From contig JARKUZ010000088.1 of NCBI GenBank assembly GCA_029851945.1, forward strand, positions 1 to 64,000: DNA of 64,000 nucleotides. The letters are read 5' to 3'. Position numbers and translations under genes: made by a program. Under the pieces are notes generated by a model. The model saw nothing but the letters and a program-made list of their open reading frames with translations. It was not told the DNA's origin and ran no database searches. This DNA is from Terrisporobacter sp. Its GTDB lineage: Bacteria > Bacillota_A > Clostridia > Peptostreptococcales > Peptostreptococcaceae. How positions within the stretch are numbered: the first letter of the stretch is position 1; the number at the start of each line of letters is the position of its first letter. Shown one piece after another: positions 28,166-38,100 of the stretch.

Positions 28166-29074
28166 TTACTCTATAAAAAGTTTATCACTCTTTACACTGA
28201 TAGTGTTATTATTTTTTAATATTTTTCCAGTTCCTATAAATTTATCATTACAATATACTTTAACGTATTCATCTTTATTATTTAAATTATCTGTAGTAAA
28301 TCTTCTAGAATCTATTATTCCACCATTACTATAATATTTTAGCGCACTTTCAACTAATCTAACTTCTTTAAGCTTATCTAGTACATAATCAATATCATAT
28401 AAGTAATTTTCTAATGTATTTTCACAATAATATTGTTCCAGTTCTTCTAAAGTTATTGAATTTTCTAAGCTAAATTTTCCTGAAGATGTTCTAAGTAAAA
28501 ATGACATATGCCCACCACATCCTAAATATTCTCCAATATCATGGCAAATACTTCTGACATAAGTTCCCTTCGAGCATTTTACTAAAAATAAAATTTTATT
28601 ACCATTTATACTTAAAATTTCATTACGTTCTATGTTTACTTTTCTAGATTTAATTTTTATGCTATCTGCTTTACCTTCTCTAGCTAAGTCACACATTTTT
28701 TTACCATTTACTTTTAGAGCTGAATATATTGGAGGATACTGATTAATTTCTCCTCTTTGAGTCTCAAAAGCTTTATAAATATCCTCTTTCGTTATTTTTG
28801 AAGTATCTCCTTCTTTCAAAATAATTCCAGAAGAATCATAAGTATCCGTACTTGCCCCTAAAGTCAATTCACATATATAAGATTTCTCTTTGTTTAATAT
28901 AAGCTCACTTACTTTAGTAGCCTTTCCTATGCAAATAGGAAGTACACCAGCTGCATCAGGATCTAATGTACCTGTATGACCAACCTTTTTTATATTCAAA
29001 ATTCTTCTAACCCTACTAACCACATCATGAGATGTCATTCCAGTAGGTTTTAATATATTTACTATTTTATTCAT
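28166..29074 (-). CDS. truB: tRNA pseudouridine-55 synthase
   Basis: Isomerises U55 in the T-arm of most tRNAs. The catalytic Asp38 is in VGHTGTLDPDAAGVLP. KPTGMTSHDVV (9-19) and the later YPPIYSALKVNGKK and RSGKGTY-like CSKGTYVRSICHDIG motifs are also present. At 302 residues it includes a C-terminal PUA-like region. It is 12 nt downstream of nrnA in the infB operon. Confidence 0.96.
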   Translation of the reverse strand: MNKIVNILKPTGMTSHDVVSRVRRILNIKKVGHTGTLDPDAAGVLPICIGKATKVSELILNKEKSYICELTLGASTDTYDSSGIILKEGDTSKITKEDIYKAFETQRGEINQYPPIYSALKVNGKKMCDLAREGKADSIKIKSRKVNIERNEILSINGNKILFLVKCSKGTYVRSICHDIGEYLGCGGHMSFLLRTSSGKFSLENSITLEELEQYYCENTLENYLYDIDYVLDKLKEVRLVESALKYYSNGGIIDSRRFTTDNLNNKDEYVKVYCNDKFIGTGKILKNNNTISVKSDKLFIE

Positions 29075-29086
29075 TAAAAATCATCC

Positions 29087-30073
29087 TTAAATTTCTTTTA
29101 ATGCTTCTTGTATTATTCTTTCTTTTGCATTTTCTATTGTGTCATATATAGTACATCCAGCAGCTCTTATATGACCGCCTCCACCAAATACTTTAGCTAT
29201 CTTACTTACATTAGCATATGATTTTGATCTTAAGCTTACTTTAATTTCATTATTACCTTTTTCTTTAAGTAAAATTCCAATTTCTACATTTTCTATATCT
29301 CTGGCATAAGGAGTTACACCATCTATATCTTTAAAATCTACACTAGTTCTTTTTAACATATCCTGTGTTACACTCATTATAGATATTTTTACATTTATTA
29401 TTTCTAATGAATTTAAAGATTCTCCTAACAATTTATAAAAATTAAATGGATTGCTACCAAATACACTTTGCACTACTAATTGGGTATTTGCCCCTGCTAA
29501 TAATAGATTTTTTGCCATATCAAAACTACTTGCTTGAGTATTTGAGTATGTAAGTTTACCTGTATCTGTCATTAAACCTGTATATAGGCATGTAGCTATT
29601 TTTTCATCAATAATTTTTACTTTATTTATTTCTTCATTTCTTTTTAGTAAATTATATACTAACTCACAAGTTGATGATGCATCTTTTACAACATAATAAT
29701 AATCACCATATAAATCATTACTCTCATGATGGTCTATATTAATTAATTTATTACAATTAAATCTTATCTCATCATCTAAACATATTCTATTTTTATCTCC
29801 ACAATCTAAAGTAATCAAATTATAATCATTTATGTTCATCTCTTTAAATTCTTGAGAGGTTATTCTGTTTATATCATTTACTAGAAATTGAAGATTTAAA
29901 GGTGCACTATCATCTAAAACATAGTAAACCCTCTTATTAATTTTTTTTAAGAAATAATAAATTGAAAGAGTTGAACCAATATTGTCTCCGTCTGGATTAA
30001 TATGAGAAGTAACGATAAAATCGTTACTTCTATTCAAATAATTTATAATATTATCTATATTATTCATTATCAT
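29087..30073 (-). CDS. nrnA: DHH-family nanoRNase / pAp phosphatase
   Basis: Degrades very short RNA left by other RNases and dephosphorylates 3'-phosphoadenosine 5'-phosphate. The DHH domain has HINPDGDNIGS (H24, D28, D30), TLDCGD (D90) and IDHHESND (114-116). The DHHA1 domain ends with GGGGHIRAAGC. The length of 328 is normal. It overlaps rbfA by 14 nt. Two in-frame ATGs (Met1, Met3) both fit. Confidence 0.93.
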   Translation of the reverse strand: MIMNNIDNIINYLNRSNDFIVTSHINPDGDNIGSTLSIYYFLKKINKRVYYVLDDSAPLNLQFLVNDINRITSQEFKEMNINDYNLITLDCGDKNRICLDDEIRFNCNKLINIDHHESNDLYGDYYYVVKDASSTCELVYNLLKRNEEINKVKIIDEKIATCLYTGLMTDTGKLTYSNTQASSFDMAKNLLLAGANTQLVVQSVFGSNPFNFYKLLGESLNSLEIINVKISIMSVTQDMLKRTSVDFKDIDGVTPYARDIENVEIGILLKEKGNNEIKVSLRSKSYANVSKIAKVFGGGGHIRAAGCTIYDTIENAKERIIQEALKEI

Positions 30074-30443
30074 CTTCCTCAGCTTGAGGTCTTTGTTTAT
30101 CTTTTTCAGATACTTTTTTTATAAGGCTGTCCATATACATACCTTTGATTAATGAATCGTCTACTTTAAATATGATTTGTGGGATATGTCTTATTTTTAT
30201 ACTTCTTCCGATTTCTCTTCTAATGTAACTTTCTGCACTGCTTAAACCTTGTAAAGTAGATTCTTCATCTCCACCTAAAATACTTACATATATATAGGCA
30301 TAGCTTAAGTCATTTGTTACTTCTACATCTGTTACACTTACCATAGAATTTATTCTAGGGTCTTTTATTCCGTTTATAAGCATAGTACTAACTATTTTTC
30401 TGATTTCTTCGCCTATTCTACGTGTTCTATTATACGATGCCAT
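30060..30443 (-). CDS. rbfA: Ribosome-binding factor A
   Basis: 30S assembly factor with a KH-like fold. RIGEEIRKIVSTML, DPRI near 44-47, and the strand-helix DLSYAYIYVS are typical. The C-terminal tail is acidic and charged (KDKQRPQAEEDDNE). At 127 residues it is a normal length. It follows infB by 32 nt and overlaps nrnA, in the canonical order. Confidence 0.95.
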   Translation of the reverse strand: MASYNRTRRIGEEIRKIVSTMLINGIKDPRINSMVSVTDVEVTNDLSYAYIYVSILGGDEESTLQGLSSAESYIRREIGRSIKIRHIPQIIFKVDDSLIKGMYMDSLIKKVSEKDKQRPQAEEDDNE

Positions 30444-30475
30444 AATATCAACCTTCTTTACTTTTCGTTAATTAT

Positions 30476-32416
30476 TTATTTTAATTTTCTTTCTACTTCT
30501 TTTGTTATATATGCTTCTACTATATCTCCAACTTTAATGTCATTATAGTTTACAAAGCTCATACCACATTCGTAACCATTATTAACTTCTTTTACATCAT
30601 CTTTGAATCTCTTAAGAGCTTGTATTTCACCTTCATGAATTATTATTCCATCTCTTACGATTCTAACTTTACCATTTCTGAATATTTTACCAGATGTAAC
30701 ATAACATCCTGATACAGTTCCAACACCAGATATTTTGTAAACTTCTCTTATTTCAGCTTTACCTGTGTCTTCATCTCTATATTCTGGATCTAACATACCA
30801 GTCATAGCTGCTTGTATGTCTTCTATAGCTTTGTATATTATAGTGTAACTTCTTACATCTACACTTTCTTTTTCTGCTAATGATTCAGCACTAGGTACTG
30901 GTCTAACATTGAATCCTATTATTATTGCATTTGATGCTGCTGCAAGCATAATATCTGACTCATTTATAGCTCCAACACCACCGTGAATTACTCTTACAGC
31001 AACTTCTTCATTAGATAGTTTTTCAAGTGATTGTTTAACAGCTTGAACAGAGCCTTGAACATCTGCTTTTATAACAATATTAAGCTCTTTAACTTGACCT
31101 TCATTCATTTGATTGAAGAATTCATCAAGTGACATTCTTTGGCTAGATTTTAACATTTCTTCTCTAGCTATTAATTGTCTTTTTTCCGATATATTTCTAG
31201 CAACTTTGTCTGAAGGTACAGCTACAAATTGATCTCCACCTTGTGGAACTTCAGAAAGTCCTAGTATTTCTACTGCCATTGATGGTCCAGCAGTTTTAAC
31301 TCTTTTTCCTTTAGAGTTGATCATTGCTCTTACTTTACCACTAGCAACACCACAAACTATTGGATCTCCAACTTTAAGTGTACCACCTTGAACTAATACA
31401 GTTGCAACAGGTCCTCTTCCTTTATCTAATTCAGCTTCTATAACAGTACCAACTGCTCTTTTATTTGGGTTAGCTTTTAACTCTTCCACTTCGGCAACTA
31501 GAAGTATCATTTCAAGTAATGTATCTATACCTGTTCTTTGTCTAGCTGAAACTGGAACTGCTATAACATCTCCACCCCAATCTTCAACAAGTAATCCTTG
31601 TTCTGATAATTCTTGTTTAACTTTATCTGGATTAGCTGATGGTTTATCTATTTTATTTATAGCTACTATTAATGGAACTTCTGCTGCTTTAGCATGGTTT
31701 ATTGCTTCTATTGTTTGAGGCATTATACCATCATCAGCTGCAACAACAAGTATAGCTATATCTGTAACTTGTGCTCCCCTAGCTCTCATTGATGTGAAAG
31801 CCTCATGTCCTGGAGTATCTAAGAATACTATTTTTTGTCCATTTATAGATACTTCAGATGCACCTATATGTTGAGTAATTCCACCAGCTTCACTATTTGT
31901 AACATGTGTACTTCTTATTGCATCAAGTAAAGAAGTTTTACCATGGTCAACGTGTCCCATAACTGTAACAACAGGTGGTCTTGGTTTTAAATCTTCTTCT
32001 TTATCTTCTTGTATATCCATTAATGCTTCTATTTCTTCTTCGGCATCTTCGTCATTTGATGCTGTAACTAATGTAAATCCATATTCACTAGCTAAATGAG
32101 AAGCTATTTCAAAGTTAACTTCTTGGTTTAGTGAAGCCATAGTTCCCATTTTCATAAGTTTCATTATGACTTCTGTAGCTGGTTTTCCTAATGCTTCAGC
32201 TAAGTTTTGTACTGTTAAACTTCCATCAACAGATATAGTATTTTCATCATTACCTTTTTCTTCTTTTATTAAGTCTAGTAATAATTCAACTTCTTCTTCT
32301 TCTATTTCAGATTTTTCGTTTTGTACTTCAATTCCTAATTCTTTTAATTTAGCTAGAATATCCTTATTTGACATTCCTACTTGCTCTGATATTTGGTAAA
32401 CTCTTGTTTTTTTCAC
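30476..32416 (-). CDS. infB: Translation initiation factor IF-2
   Basis: GTPase that places initiator fMet-tRNA on the ribosome. Two short IF2_N domains occupy about 1-55 and 65-115, then an acidic linker. The G domain has GHVDHGKT (154-161), DTPGHEAF and NKIDKP. Domains II, III and the C-terminal fMet-tRNA-binding domain follow. At 646 residues it has one of the shorter N-termini (B. subtilis 716, E. coli 890). It is preceded by ylxQ, 24 nt away. Confidence 0.97.
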   Translation of the reverse strand: MKKTRVYQISEQVGMSNKDILAKLKELGIEVQNEKSEIEEEEVELLLDLIKEEKGNDENTISVDGSLTVQNLAEALGKPATEVIMKLMKMGTMASLNQEVNFEIASHLASEYGFTLVTASNDEDAEEEIEALMDIQEDKEEDLKPRPPVVTVMGHVDHGKTSLLDAIRSTHVTNSEAGGITQHIGASEVSINGQKIVFLDTPGHEAFTSMRARGAQVTDIAILVVAADDGIMPQTIEAINHAKAAEVPLIVAINKIDKPSANPDKVKQELSEQGLLVEDWGGDVIAVPVSARQRTGIDTLLEMILLVAEVEELKANPNKRAVGTVIEAELDKGRGPVATVLVQGGTLKVGDPIVCGVASGKVRAMINSKGKRVKTAGPSMAVEILGLSEVPQGGDQFVAVPSDKVARNISEKRQLIAREEMLKSSQRMSLDEFFNQMNEGQVKELNIVIKADVQGSVQAVKQSLEKLSNEEVAVRVIHGGVGAINESDIMLAAASNAIIIGFNVRPVPSAESLAEKESVDVRSYTIIYKAIEDIQAAMTGMLDPEYRDEDTGKAEIREVYKISGVGTVSGCYVTSGKIFRNGKVRIVRDGIIIHEGEIQALKRFKDDVKEVNNGYECGMSFVNYNDIKVGDIVEAYITKEVERKLK

Positions 32417-32440
32417 AAGATCACCCCCTATAATTATTTA

Positions 32441-32749
32441 TTAATCCATTAATTGTATAATTTTATTTGAAAATCCTATATCTTTGATTCCTATAACTGC
32501 TCTTGAATCTTTACCAATGGATACTCCTAAACCTTCTTTTGTTGAAAAATAAACACAGTTTACTTTTCTATAAGATGACTTATCTTTAAAAAGTTTTTTA
32601 GTATTGTTTGATGCATCATCTGCTACAATAACTAGGTTTAACTTACCTTTTTTTAAATCTAACAATGTAGCATCCTCTCCGGATACTAATTTGCCTGCTC
32701 TCATAGCAATTCCTAATAATGAGTGTATTTTTTCTTTATTATTTTTCAT
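32441..32749 (-). CDS. ylxQ: L7Ae-family RNA-binding protein YlxQ
   Basis: A 102-residue L7Ae/L30e/Gadd45-fold protein; the B. subtilis relative binds kink-turn RNA. MRAGKLVSGEDATLLDLKKG and LVIVADDASNNTKKLF are family signatures. Its role in this operon is unknown. It overlaps rnpM by 11 nt, implying coupled translation. Confidence 0.9.
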   Translation of the reverse strand: MKNNKEKIHSLLGIAMRAGKLVSGEDATLLDLKKGKLNLVIVADDASNNTKKLFKDKSSYRKVNCVYFSTKEGLGVSIGKDSRAVIGIKDIGFSNKIIQLMD

Positions 32750-33014
32750 AAGACTCTAACTCCAATAATAAATTTTCATATACTTCATTAGGAACTTCCA
32801 TTTTAAATGCTCTATTTAAAGCTTTACTTTTTATAGCTTTTTTTAAACACTCAGAATCCTTGCATATGTATGCTCCTCTTCCATTAGCTTTCCCAGTTAA
32901 GTCTATAAAAATTTCGCCTTCTTTATTCTTAACGATTCTAATAAGTTCTTTCTTATTATCTCTATCTTGACATGCAATACATTTTCTCTGGGGTACTTTT
33001 TTTATTTTCGTCAA
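32739..33014 (-). CDS. rnpM: YlxR/RnpM family RNA-binding protein
   Basis: A 91-residue DUF448 protein. The signature KVPQRKCIACQ and NGRGAYICKDSECL with four Cys/Asp positions is clear. In B. subtilis, YlxR (renamed RnpM) has been reported to bind RNase P RNA and modulate its activity. It lies 12 nt after nusA and overlaps ylxQ. Confidence 0.9.
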   Translation of the reverse strand: MTKIKKVPQRKCIACQDRDNKKELIRIVKNKEGEIFIDLTGKANGRGAYICKDSECLKKAIKSKALNRAFKMEVPNEVYENLLLELESYEK

Positions 33015-33026
33015 AGTTATCCCTCC

Positions 33027-34079
33027 TTATTCTTCGTCTAGTTGAGATTCGCTTTTGATATCTATTTTCCAATTCGTAAGTTTCGCTGCAAGTCTAGCAT
33101 TTTGCCCTGCTTTACCTATAGCTAAAGATAATTGATAATCAGGAACTACAACTAAAGCTGATTTTTCTTCCTCATTAACTTCTACTTTAACTACTTTTGA
33201 TGGACTTAGTGATGCTGATACATATTCAGCTGGATTTTCACTATAGTTTATTATATCAATTTTTTCTCCACCAAGTTCATCAACTACGTATTTTACTCTA
33301 GTTCCTTGTGGCCCTACACAAGCTCCTATTGGATCTATTTTTTCATCTATAGAATGAACAGCCATTTTAGTTCTTGAGCCAGCTTCTCTTGATACAGATT
33401 TTATTTGAACTATACCTTGGAATATTTCTGGAACTTCAGATTCAAATAATCTTTTTACTAAACCTGGATGACTTCTAGAAACTACTATTTGAGGTCCTTT
33501 ATTAGTTTTCTTCACTTCTAATATATATACCTTTATTTTGTCTCCAGCTTTAAAATGTTCTCCTGGTATTTGCTCACTTTCTGGCATAGATGCTTCTATT
33601 TTGCCAAGTCTTACATAAACTATTTTTTTATTATCAGATACTCTAGCAACTTCTCCTGTTACTAATTCGCCTTCTTTTTCTATAAATTCGTTGTATATTA
33701 TTTCTCTTTCAGCTTCTCTTATTCTTTGAACAACTACTTGTTTAGCTGTTTGAGCTGCTATTCTACCAAATTCTTTTGGAGTTACTTCATTTTCTAATAT
33801 ATCTCCTAATTCATATTTTGGATTTATTTGTCTTGCTTCATCTAATTCTATTTCTAAGAAATTATCATATAAATCAGATTCATCAACTACTCTTCTTTGT
33901 GAATATACTTTAACATCACCTTTTTCTCTATTAAAATCTATTCTAACATTTTGAGCTGAACCAAAGTTTTTCTTATAAGCAGTTAAAAGTGCTTGTTCAA
34001 TTGTATCTATAAGTATATCTTTATCAATACCTCTATCTTTTTCTAATTCATCTAAAGCTTCTATGAATTCATGATTCAT
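33027..34079 (-). CDS. nusA: Transcription termination/antitermination protein NusA
   Basis: RNA polymerase-binding factor that promotes pausing, termination and folding of transcripts. An N-terminal polymerase-binding domain (1-125) is followed by an S1 domain (about 135-200) and two KH domains, including GACVGPQGTRVKYVVDELGGEKIDII (about 252-277, in part) and LAIGKAGQNARLAAKLTNWKIDI. At 350 residues it lacks the C-terminal acidic repeats of the E. coli protein, as is normal in Firmicutes. It lies 30 nt downstream of rimP. Confidence 0.97.
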   Translation of the reverse strand: MNHEFIEALDELEKDRGIDKDILIDTIEQALLTAYKKNFGSAQNVRIDFNREKGDVKVYSQRRVVDESDLYDNFLEIELDEARQINPKYELGDILENEVTPKEFGRIAAQTAKQVVVQRIREAEREIIYNEFIEKEGELVTGEVARVSDNKKIVYVRLGKIEASMPESEQIPGEHFKAGDKIKVYILEVKKTNKGPQIVVSRSHPGLVKRLFESEVPEIFQGIVQIKSVSREAGSRTKMAVHSIDEKIDPIGACVGPQGTRVKYVVDELGGEKIDIINYSENPAEYVSASLSPSKVVKVEVNEEEKSALVVVPDYQLSLAIGKAGQNARLAAKLTNWKIDIKSESQLDEE

Positions 34080-34109
34080 TTTATTATCCTCCCTATATTA
34101 ATGTTACCA

Positions 34110-34571
34110 CTAAAATTTAATTGCTAATCTAATAAGTGCAACATCCTTTTTATTAAATTCAACTTCTTCATTATCTATTATAACTTTAATATTATTATCT
34201 TCAGTTAAACCAACTAATTCACCTTCATGTTGTTTTGAACCATTCATTGGTTTATAAAGCTTTATTTCCACATCTCTACCTTGATATTTTATAAAGTCTT
34301 TATCTTTTTTTAATGGTCTATCAAGTCCTGGAGATGATACTTCTAAGTAGTAATTATCTTTTATTGGATCTTTTTCATCTAAAATTGGATTTAAAGCTCT
34401 TGTTACAAGCTCACATTCATTTAAAGATACTCCACCTTCTTTATCAATGTAAACTCTAAGGAAGAATTCTCCACCTTCTTTAACATACTCAACATCAACT
34501 AATTCTAAATCATTAGCATCTGTTATAGGTAACACTAATTGTTCAATTTCAGTAGCTATGTTTTTTTTCAT
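34110..34571 (-). CDS. rimP: Ribosome maturation factor RimP
   Basis: 30S assembly factor, 153 residues, first gene of the nusA-infB operon. The two-domain layout is visible: LELVDVEYVKEGGEFFLRVYIDKEGGVSLNECE (in part) and YYLEVSSPGLDRPLKKDKDF, a family hallmark, then an SH3-like C-terminal domain. The start follows CAGTTGAATAGGAGGTAAGTAAT. A hairpin lies upstream in the leader region (34611-34647). Confidence 0.95.
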   Translation of the reverse strand: MKKNIATEIEQLVLPITDANDLELVDVEYVKEGGEFFLRVYIDKEGGVSLNECELVTRALNPILDEKDPIKDNYYLEVSSPGLDRPLKKDKDFIKYQGRDVEIKLYKPMNGSKQHEGELVGLTEDNNIKVIIDNEEVEFNKKDVALIRLAIKF

Positions 34572-34610
34572 ATTACTTACCTCCTATTCAGTTGTATTTA
34601 TAGTATTTAA

Positions 34611-34647
34611 AATAAAAGAGTGAGCACGTCTGTCTCACTCTTTTATT
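34611..34647 (-). terminator. Hairpin upstream of rimP, terminator or leader attenuator
   Basis: A perfect 14-bp stem, AATAAAAGAGTGAG / CTCACTCTTTTATT (34611-34624 and 34634-34647), followed on the minus strand by a TTATTTTAAAT stretch. It is 40 nt before the rimP start and 100 nt after the YgjV-like gene. It probably ends the upstream transcript but could also act within the nusA operon leader. Confidence 0.7.
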
Positions 34648-34748
34648 TTCTGCAAATATACTATTTTATATATCACTATATCATAAAAATCTTATATTTA
34701 CAAGCTTTTGTAGTTTTTTTGTATTATATAAGTAGTTAAACGTAATAA

Positions 34749-34979
34749 TTATTGCTTTTGACTTTTTAACTTATATAAATTATAAAAATTAATAAGTATA
34801 ATTGCCATATTGGATAAAGCTACAGGATATGCACCTACGATTAAACCATATATAACAAACATTAAACATCCAATAGAATTTATTATTCTTAACTTAGTAA
34901 TATCAGTCATCATAAGTGATATTACAAGTAAAATAGATGCTCCATAACCTACCCATTCAATAAGTTCTGAGCTAAACAT
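34749..34979 (-). CDS. Small YgjV-type inner membrane protein
   Basis: A 76-residue very hydrophobic protein with three predicted membrane segments (about 8-25, 31-50 and 52-68) and a short Lys-rich tail. The WVGYGASILLVISLMMTDITKLRIINSIGC stretch (read in parts) resembles YgjV/Imp-YgjV family proteins of unknown function. It lies between polC and rimP with 120-180 bp spacers, so it is probably expressed on its own. The start follows AGAAAAGGAGAATTTGCT. Confidence 0.7.
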   Translation of the reverse strand: MFSSELIEWVGYGASILLVISLMMTDITKLRIINSIGCLMFVIYGLIVGAYPVALSNMAIILINFYNLYKLKSQKQ

Positions 34980-35102
34980 AGCAAATTCTCCTTTTCTCTA
35001 GTACACTTGGTGTCATATTTACTATTTTTTTAAAAATATAAATTTTTATTTACCAGTTCTTCCATTATATTATATATTTTGTCCCGAATCTATAATAATA
35101 TT

Positions 35103-38100
35103 TTAAAACAAGGAAAGCTGATTTTTATCACTCATATTTGATAAAGAACCATGATTTGTTAAAGTCTCAATTACTGTTTTTGAAATCTTAGTTCTTTTTC
35201 TTAAATCTTCTTTTGAAATAAATTCACCATTTTCTCTTTCTTGCTGAATATGAATTGCTGCATTTTCACCAACACCTTGTAATCCTATCATTGGTGGTAA
35301 AATTGTTTTATCATCAATAACCCTAAACTTAGTCGCATCTGACTCATATATATCAACAGGAATTATTTTTATATCTCTGGCATACATCTCTAATGCAACT
35401 TCAAGTACTGTAAGCATATTCTTTTCCTTTGCACTAGCATCATTTCCAAGAGATTGTATTTCATCTATTTTATCCTTTATAACATCTAAGCCTTTAACTA
35501 TTAAGTCAGCATCAAAATCTTCTGCTTTTGTAGTAAAGTATGTTGCATAAAAAGCTGCAGGATAATGTACCTTATAATATGCTAATCTAAAACTCATCAT
35601 AACATATGCTACAGCATGGGCTTTCGGGAACATGTATTTTATCTTTTGACATGATCCTATATACCAATCTGGAACATTATTCTTCTTCATTTCTTCTATG
35701 AATTCAGGCTTTAACCCTTTACCTTTTCTAACATTCTCCATTATTGTAAATGCTAACTTCGGTGCTAGACCTTTGAATATTAGGTAGTTCATTATATCGT
35801 CACGGGTAGTTATAACCTCTTTAAACTCAACAGTTCCTTCAACAACTAAATCTTGAGCATTATTTAACCATACGTCTGTACCATGTGAAAGTCCAGATAT
35901 ACGTACTAATTCGTCAAATGTCTTAGGCTTTGTATCTAAAAGCATTTGTCTAACGAATTTGGTCCCAAACTCAGGTATAGCAAGAGATCCTATTGGGCAA
36001 TTAATTTCTTCTGGTGTAACTCCAAGTGCATCTGTAGATGTAAACAATGACATAGTTTCTTGGTCATCTAAAGGTATTTCTGTAGCTACAGTACCAGTAA
36101 TATCCTCAAGCATTCTTATAATAGTCGGAACGTCGTGTCCAAGTATATCAAGTTTTAATATCCTACCACTTATAGAATGATAGTCAAAATGAGTAGTTAT
36201 TACTCCACAACTAGTATCATTGGCTGGATATTGTATTGGTGTAATATCATATACATCTTTATAGTTTGGAATAACCATAACTCCACCAGGATGTTGTCCA
36301 GATGTCCTTTTCACTCCTGTACAACCATTTGCCAGCCTTAATACTTCAGCACTTGTTGAATTTAAATCATTTTCTTCCACAAATTTTCTTGCATATCCAT
36401 ATGCAGTTTTCTCTGCTACTGTACCTATGGTACCAGCTCTATAAACATATCCTTCTCCGAAAAGTTCTTCCGTATATTTATGAATTACAGGCTGATAACT
36501 TCCTGAGAAATTAAGATCTATATCCGGCTCTTTGTCACCCTCAAATCCAAGAAATGTTTCAAAAGGTATATCATGGCCATCTTTTTTTAATTTTCTACCA
36601 CATTTGGGACAATCTTTATCTGGTAAATCTACTCCAGAACCCCATTCACCAACTTCATAAAAATAGGAATATTTACACTCTTCATTTTCACAAATATAAT
36701 GCGCCGGAAGTGGATTAACCTCAGTTATATCACTCATAGTAGCAGCCAGAGATGAACCAACAGACCCTCTCGAACCAACTAAATATCCATCTGACAGGGA
36801 TTTAGTAACTAGTTTTTGTGCAATTATATACATAACTGCGTATCCGTTACTTATAATTGAGTTAAGCTCCCTATCTAATCTTTTTCTGACTACATCCGGA
36901 AGTGGAGAACCATATATTCTCTCTGCCTTAGCATTGCACATATCTCTAAGCTCTTTGTCTGAACCTTCTATTACTGGAGGGAATGTTTCATTAGGTATTG
37001 GTAAAATATTATCTACCATATCTGCCACTTTATTAGTATTTTCAACTACTACTTCATAGGCTAAATCTTCACCTAAATAACTAAATTCTTCTAGCATTTC
37101 ATCTGTAGTTCTAAAGTGAAGATAAGTTTCTTCTTCATCCACTTTAAAACCTTGAGAGTATTTTAGCACTTTTCTAAAAATAGCTTCATGTTTATCTATG
37201 AAGTGAACATCCCCTGTAGCTACAGGCAATTTTCCAAACTTTTTAGCAATTTCTATAAGTCTTATATTTATCTCTCTTAGCTCTTCTTCGTCCTCAACTT
37301 CTCCTTTATCAATCATAAATCTATTATTATCTATAGGCATTACTTCTATATAATCATAAAGAGAAATAATTTTTTCTATTTCTTCATCACTTTTATTTTG
37401 TTTTACTGCTTGAAAAACTTCCCCTGCTTCACAAGCTGATCCTACTATAATACCTTCTTTAAATTCTTGGAGAACACTTTTCAATATTCTCGGAGCTCTA
37501 TAAAAATGATTTACATGAGCATCAGATACTATTTTATATAAGTTTTTAATTCCCACTTGATTTTGAGCAATTAAAGTAATATGATTCGTTCTTAATTTTG
37601 TGTAATCTATATCACCTAATATAGAATTTACATCACTTAATTTTTCGCCACCTTTTTTTCTTATCATATCTAAAAATCTAATAAATATATGAGCTGTAGC
37701 TTCAGCATCGTCTACCGCCCTATGGTGATTAAGCAAAGGTATACCAAGTTCCTTGGCTATCACATTTAATTTAAATCTTTTTAGATGTGGTAAAAGTGTT
37801 CTAGCAAGAGTTAATGTATCTATACTAGTATTTTTAAATTCGATATTTTGCTCTCTACATTTTTGTTTCATAAATCCCATATCAAAATCTGCATTATGAG
37901 CAACTAAAACACTGTCTCCTATAAAATCTATAAACTTAGGTAGTACTTCTTCTATAACAGGTTTGTCTTTTATTAAATCATTAGTTATACCAGTTAATTC
38001 TTGAACCTTATAAGAAATATCCTTTTGAGGATTAATTAATTGACTAAATCTATCTACTACTTTAAAATTTTCTACTTTAACTGCCCCAATTTCAGTTATC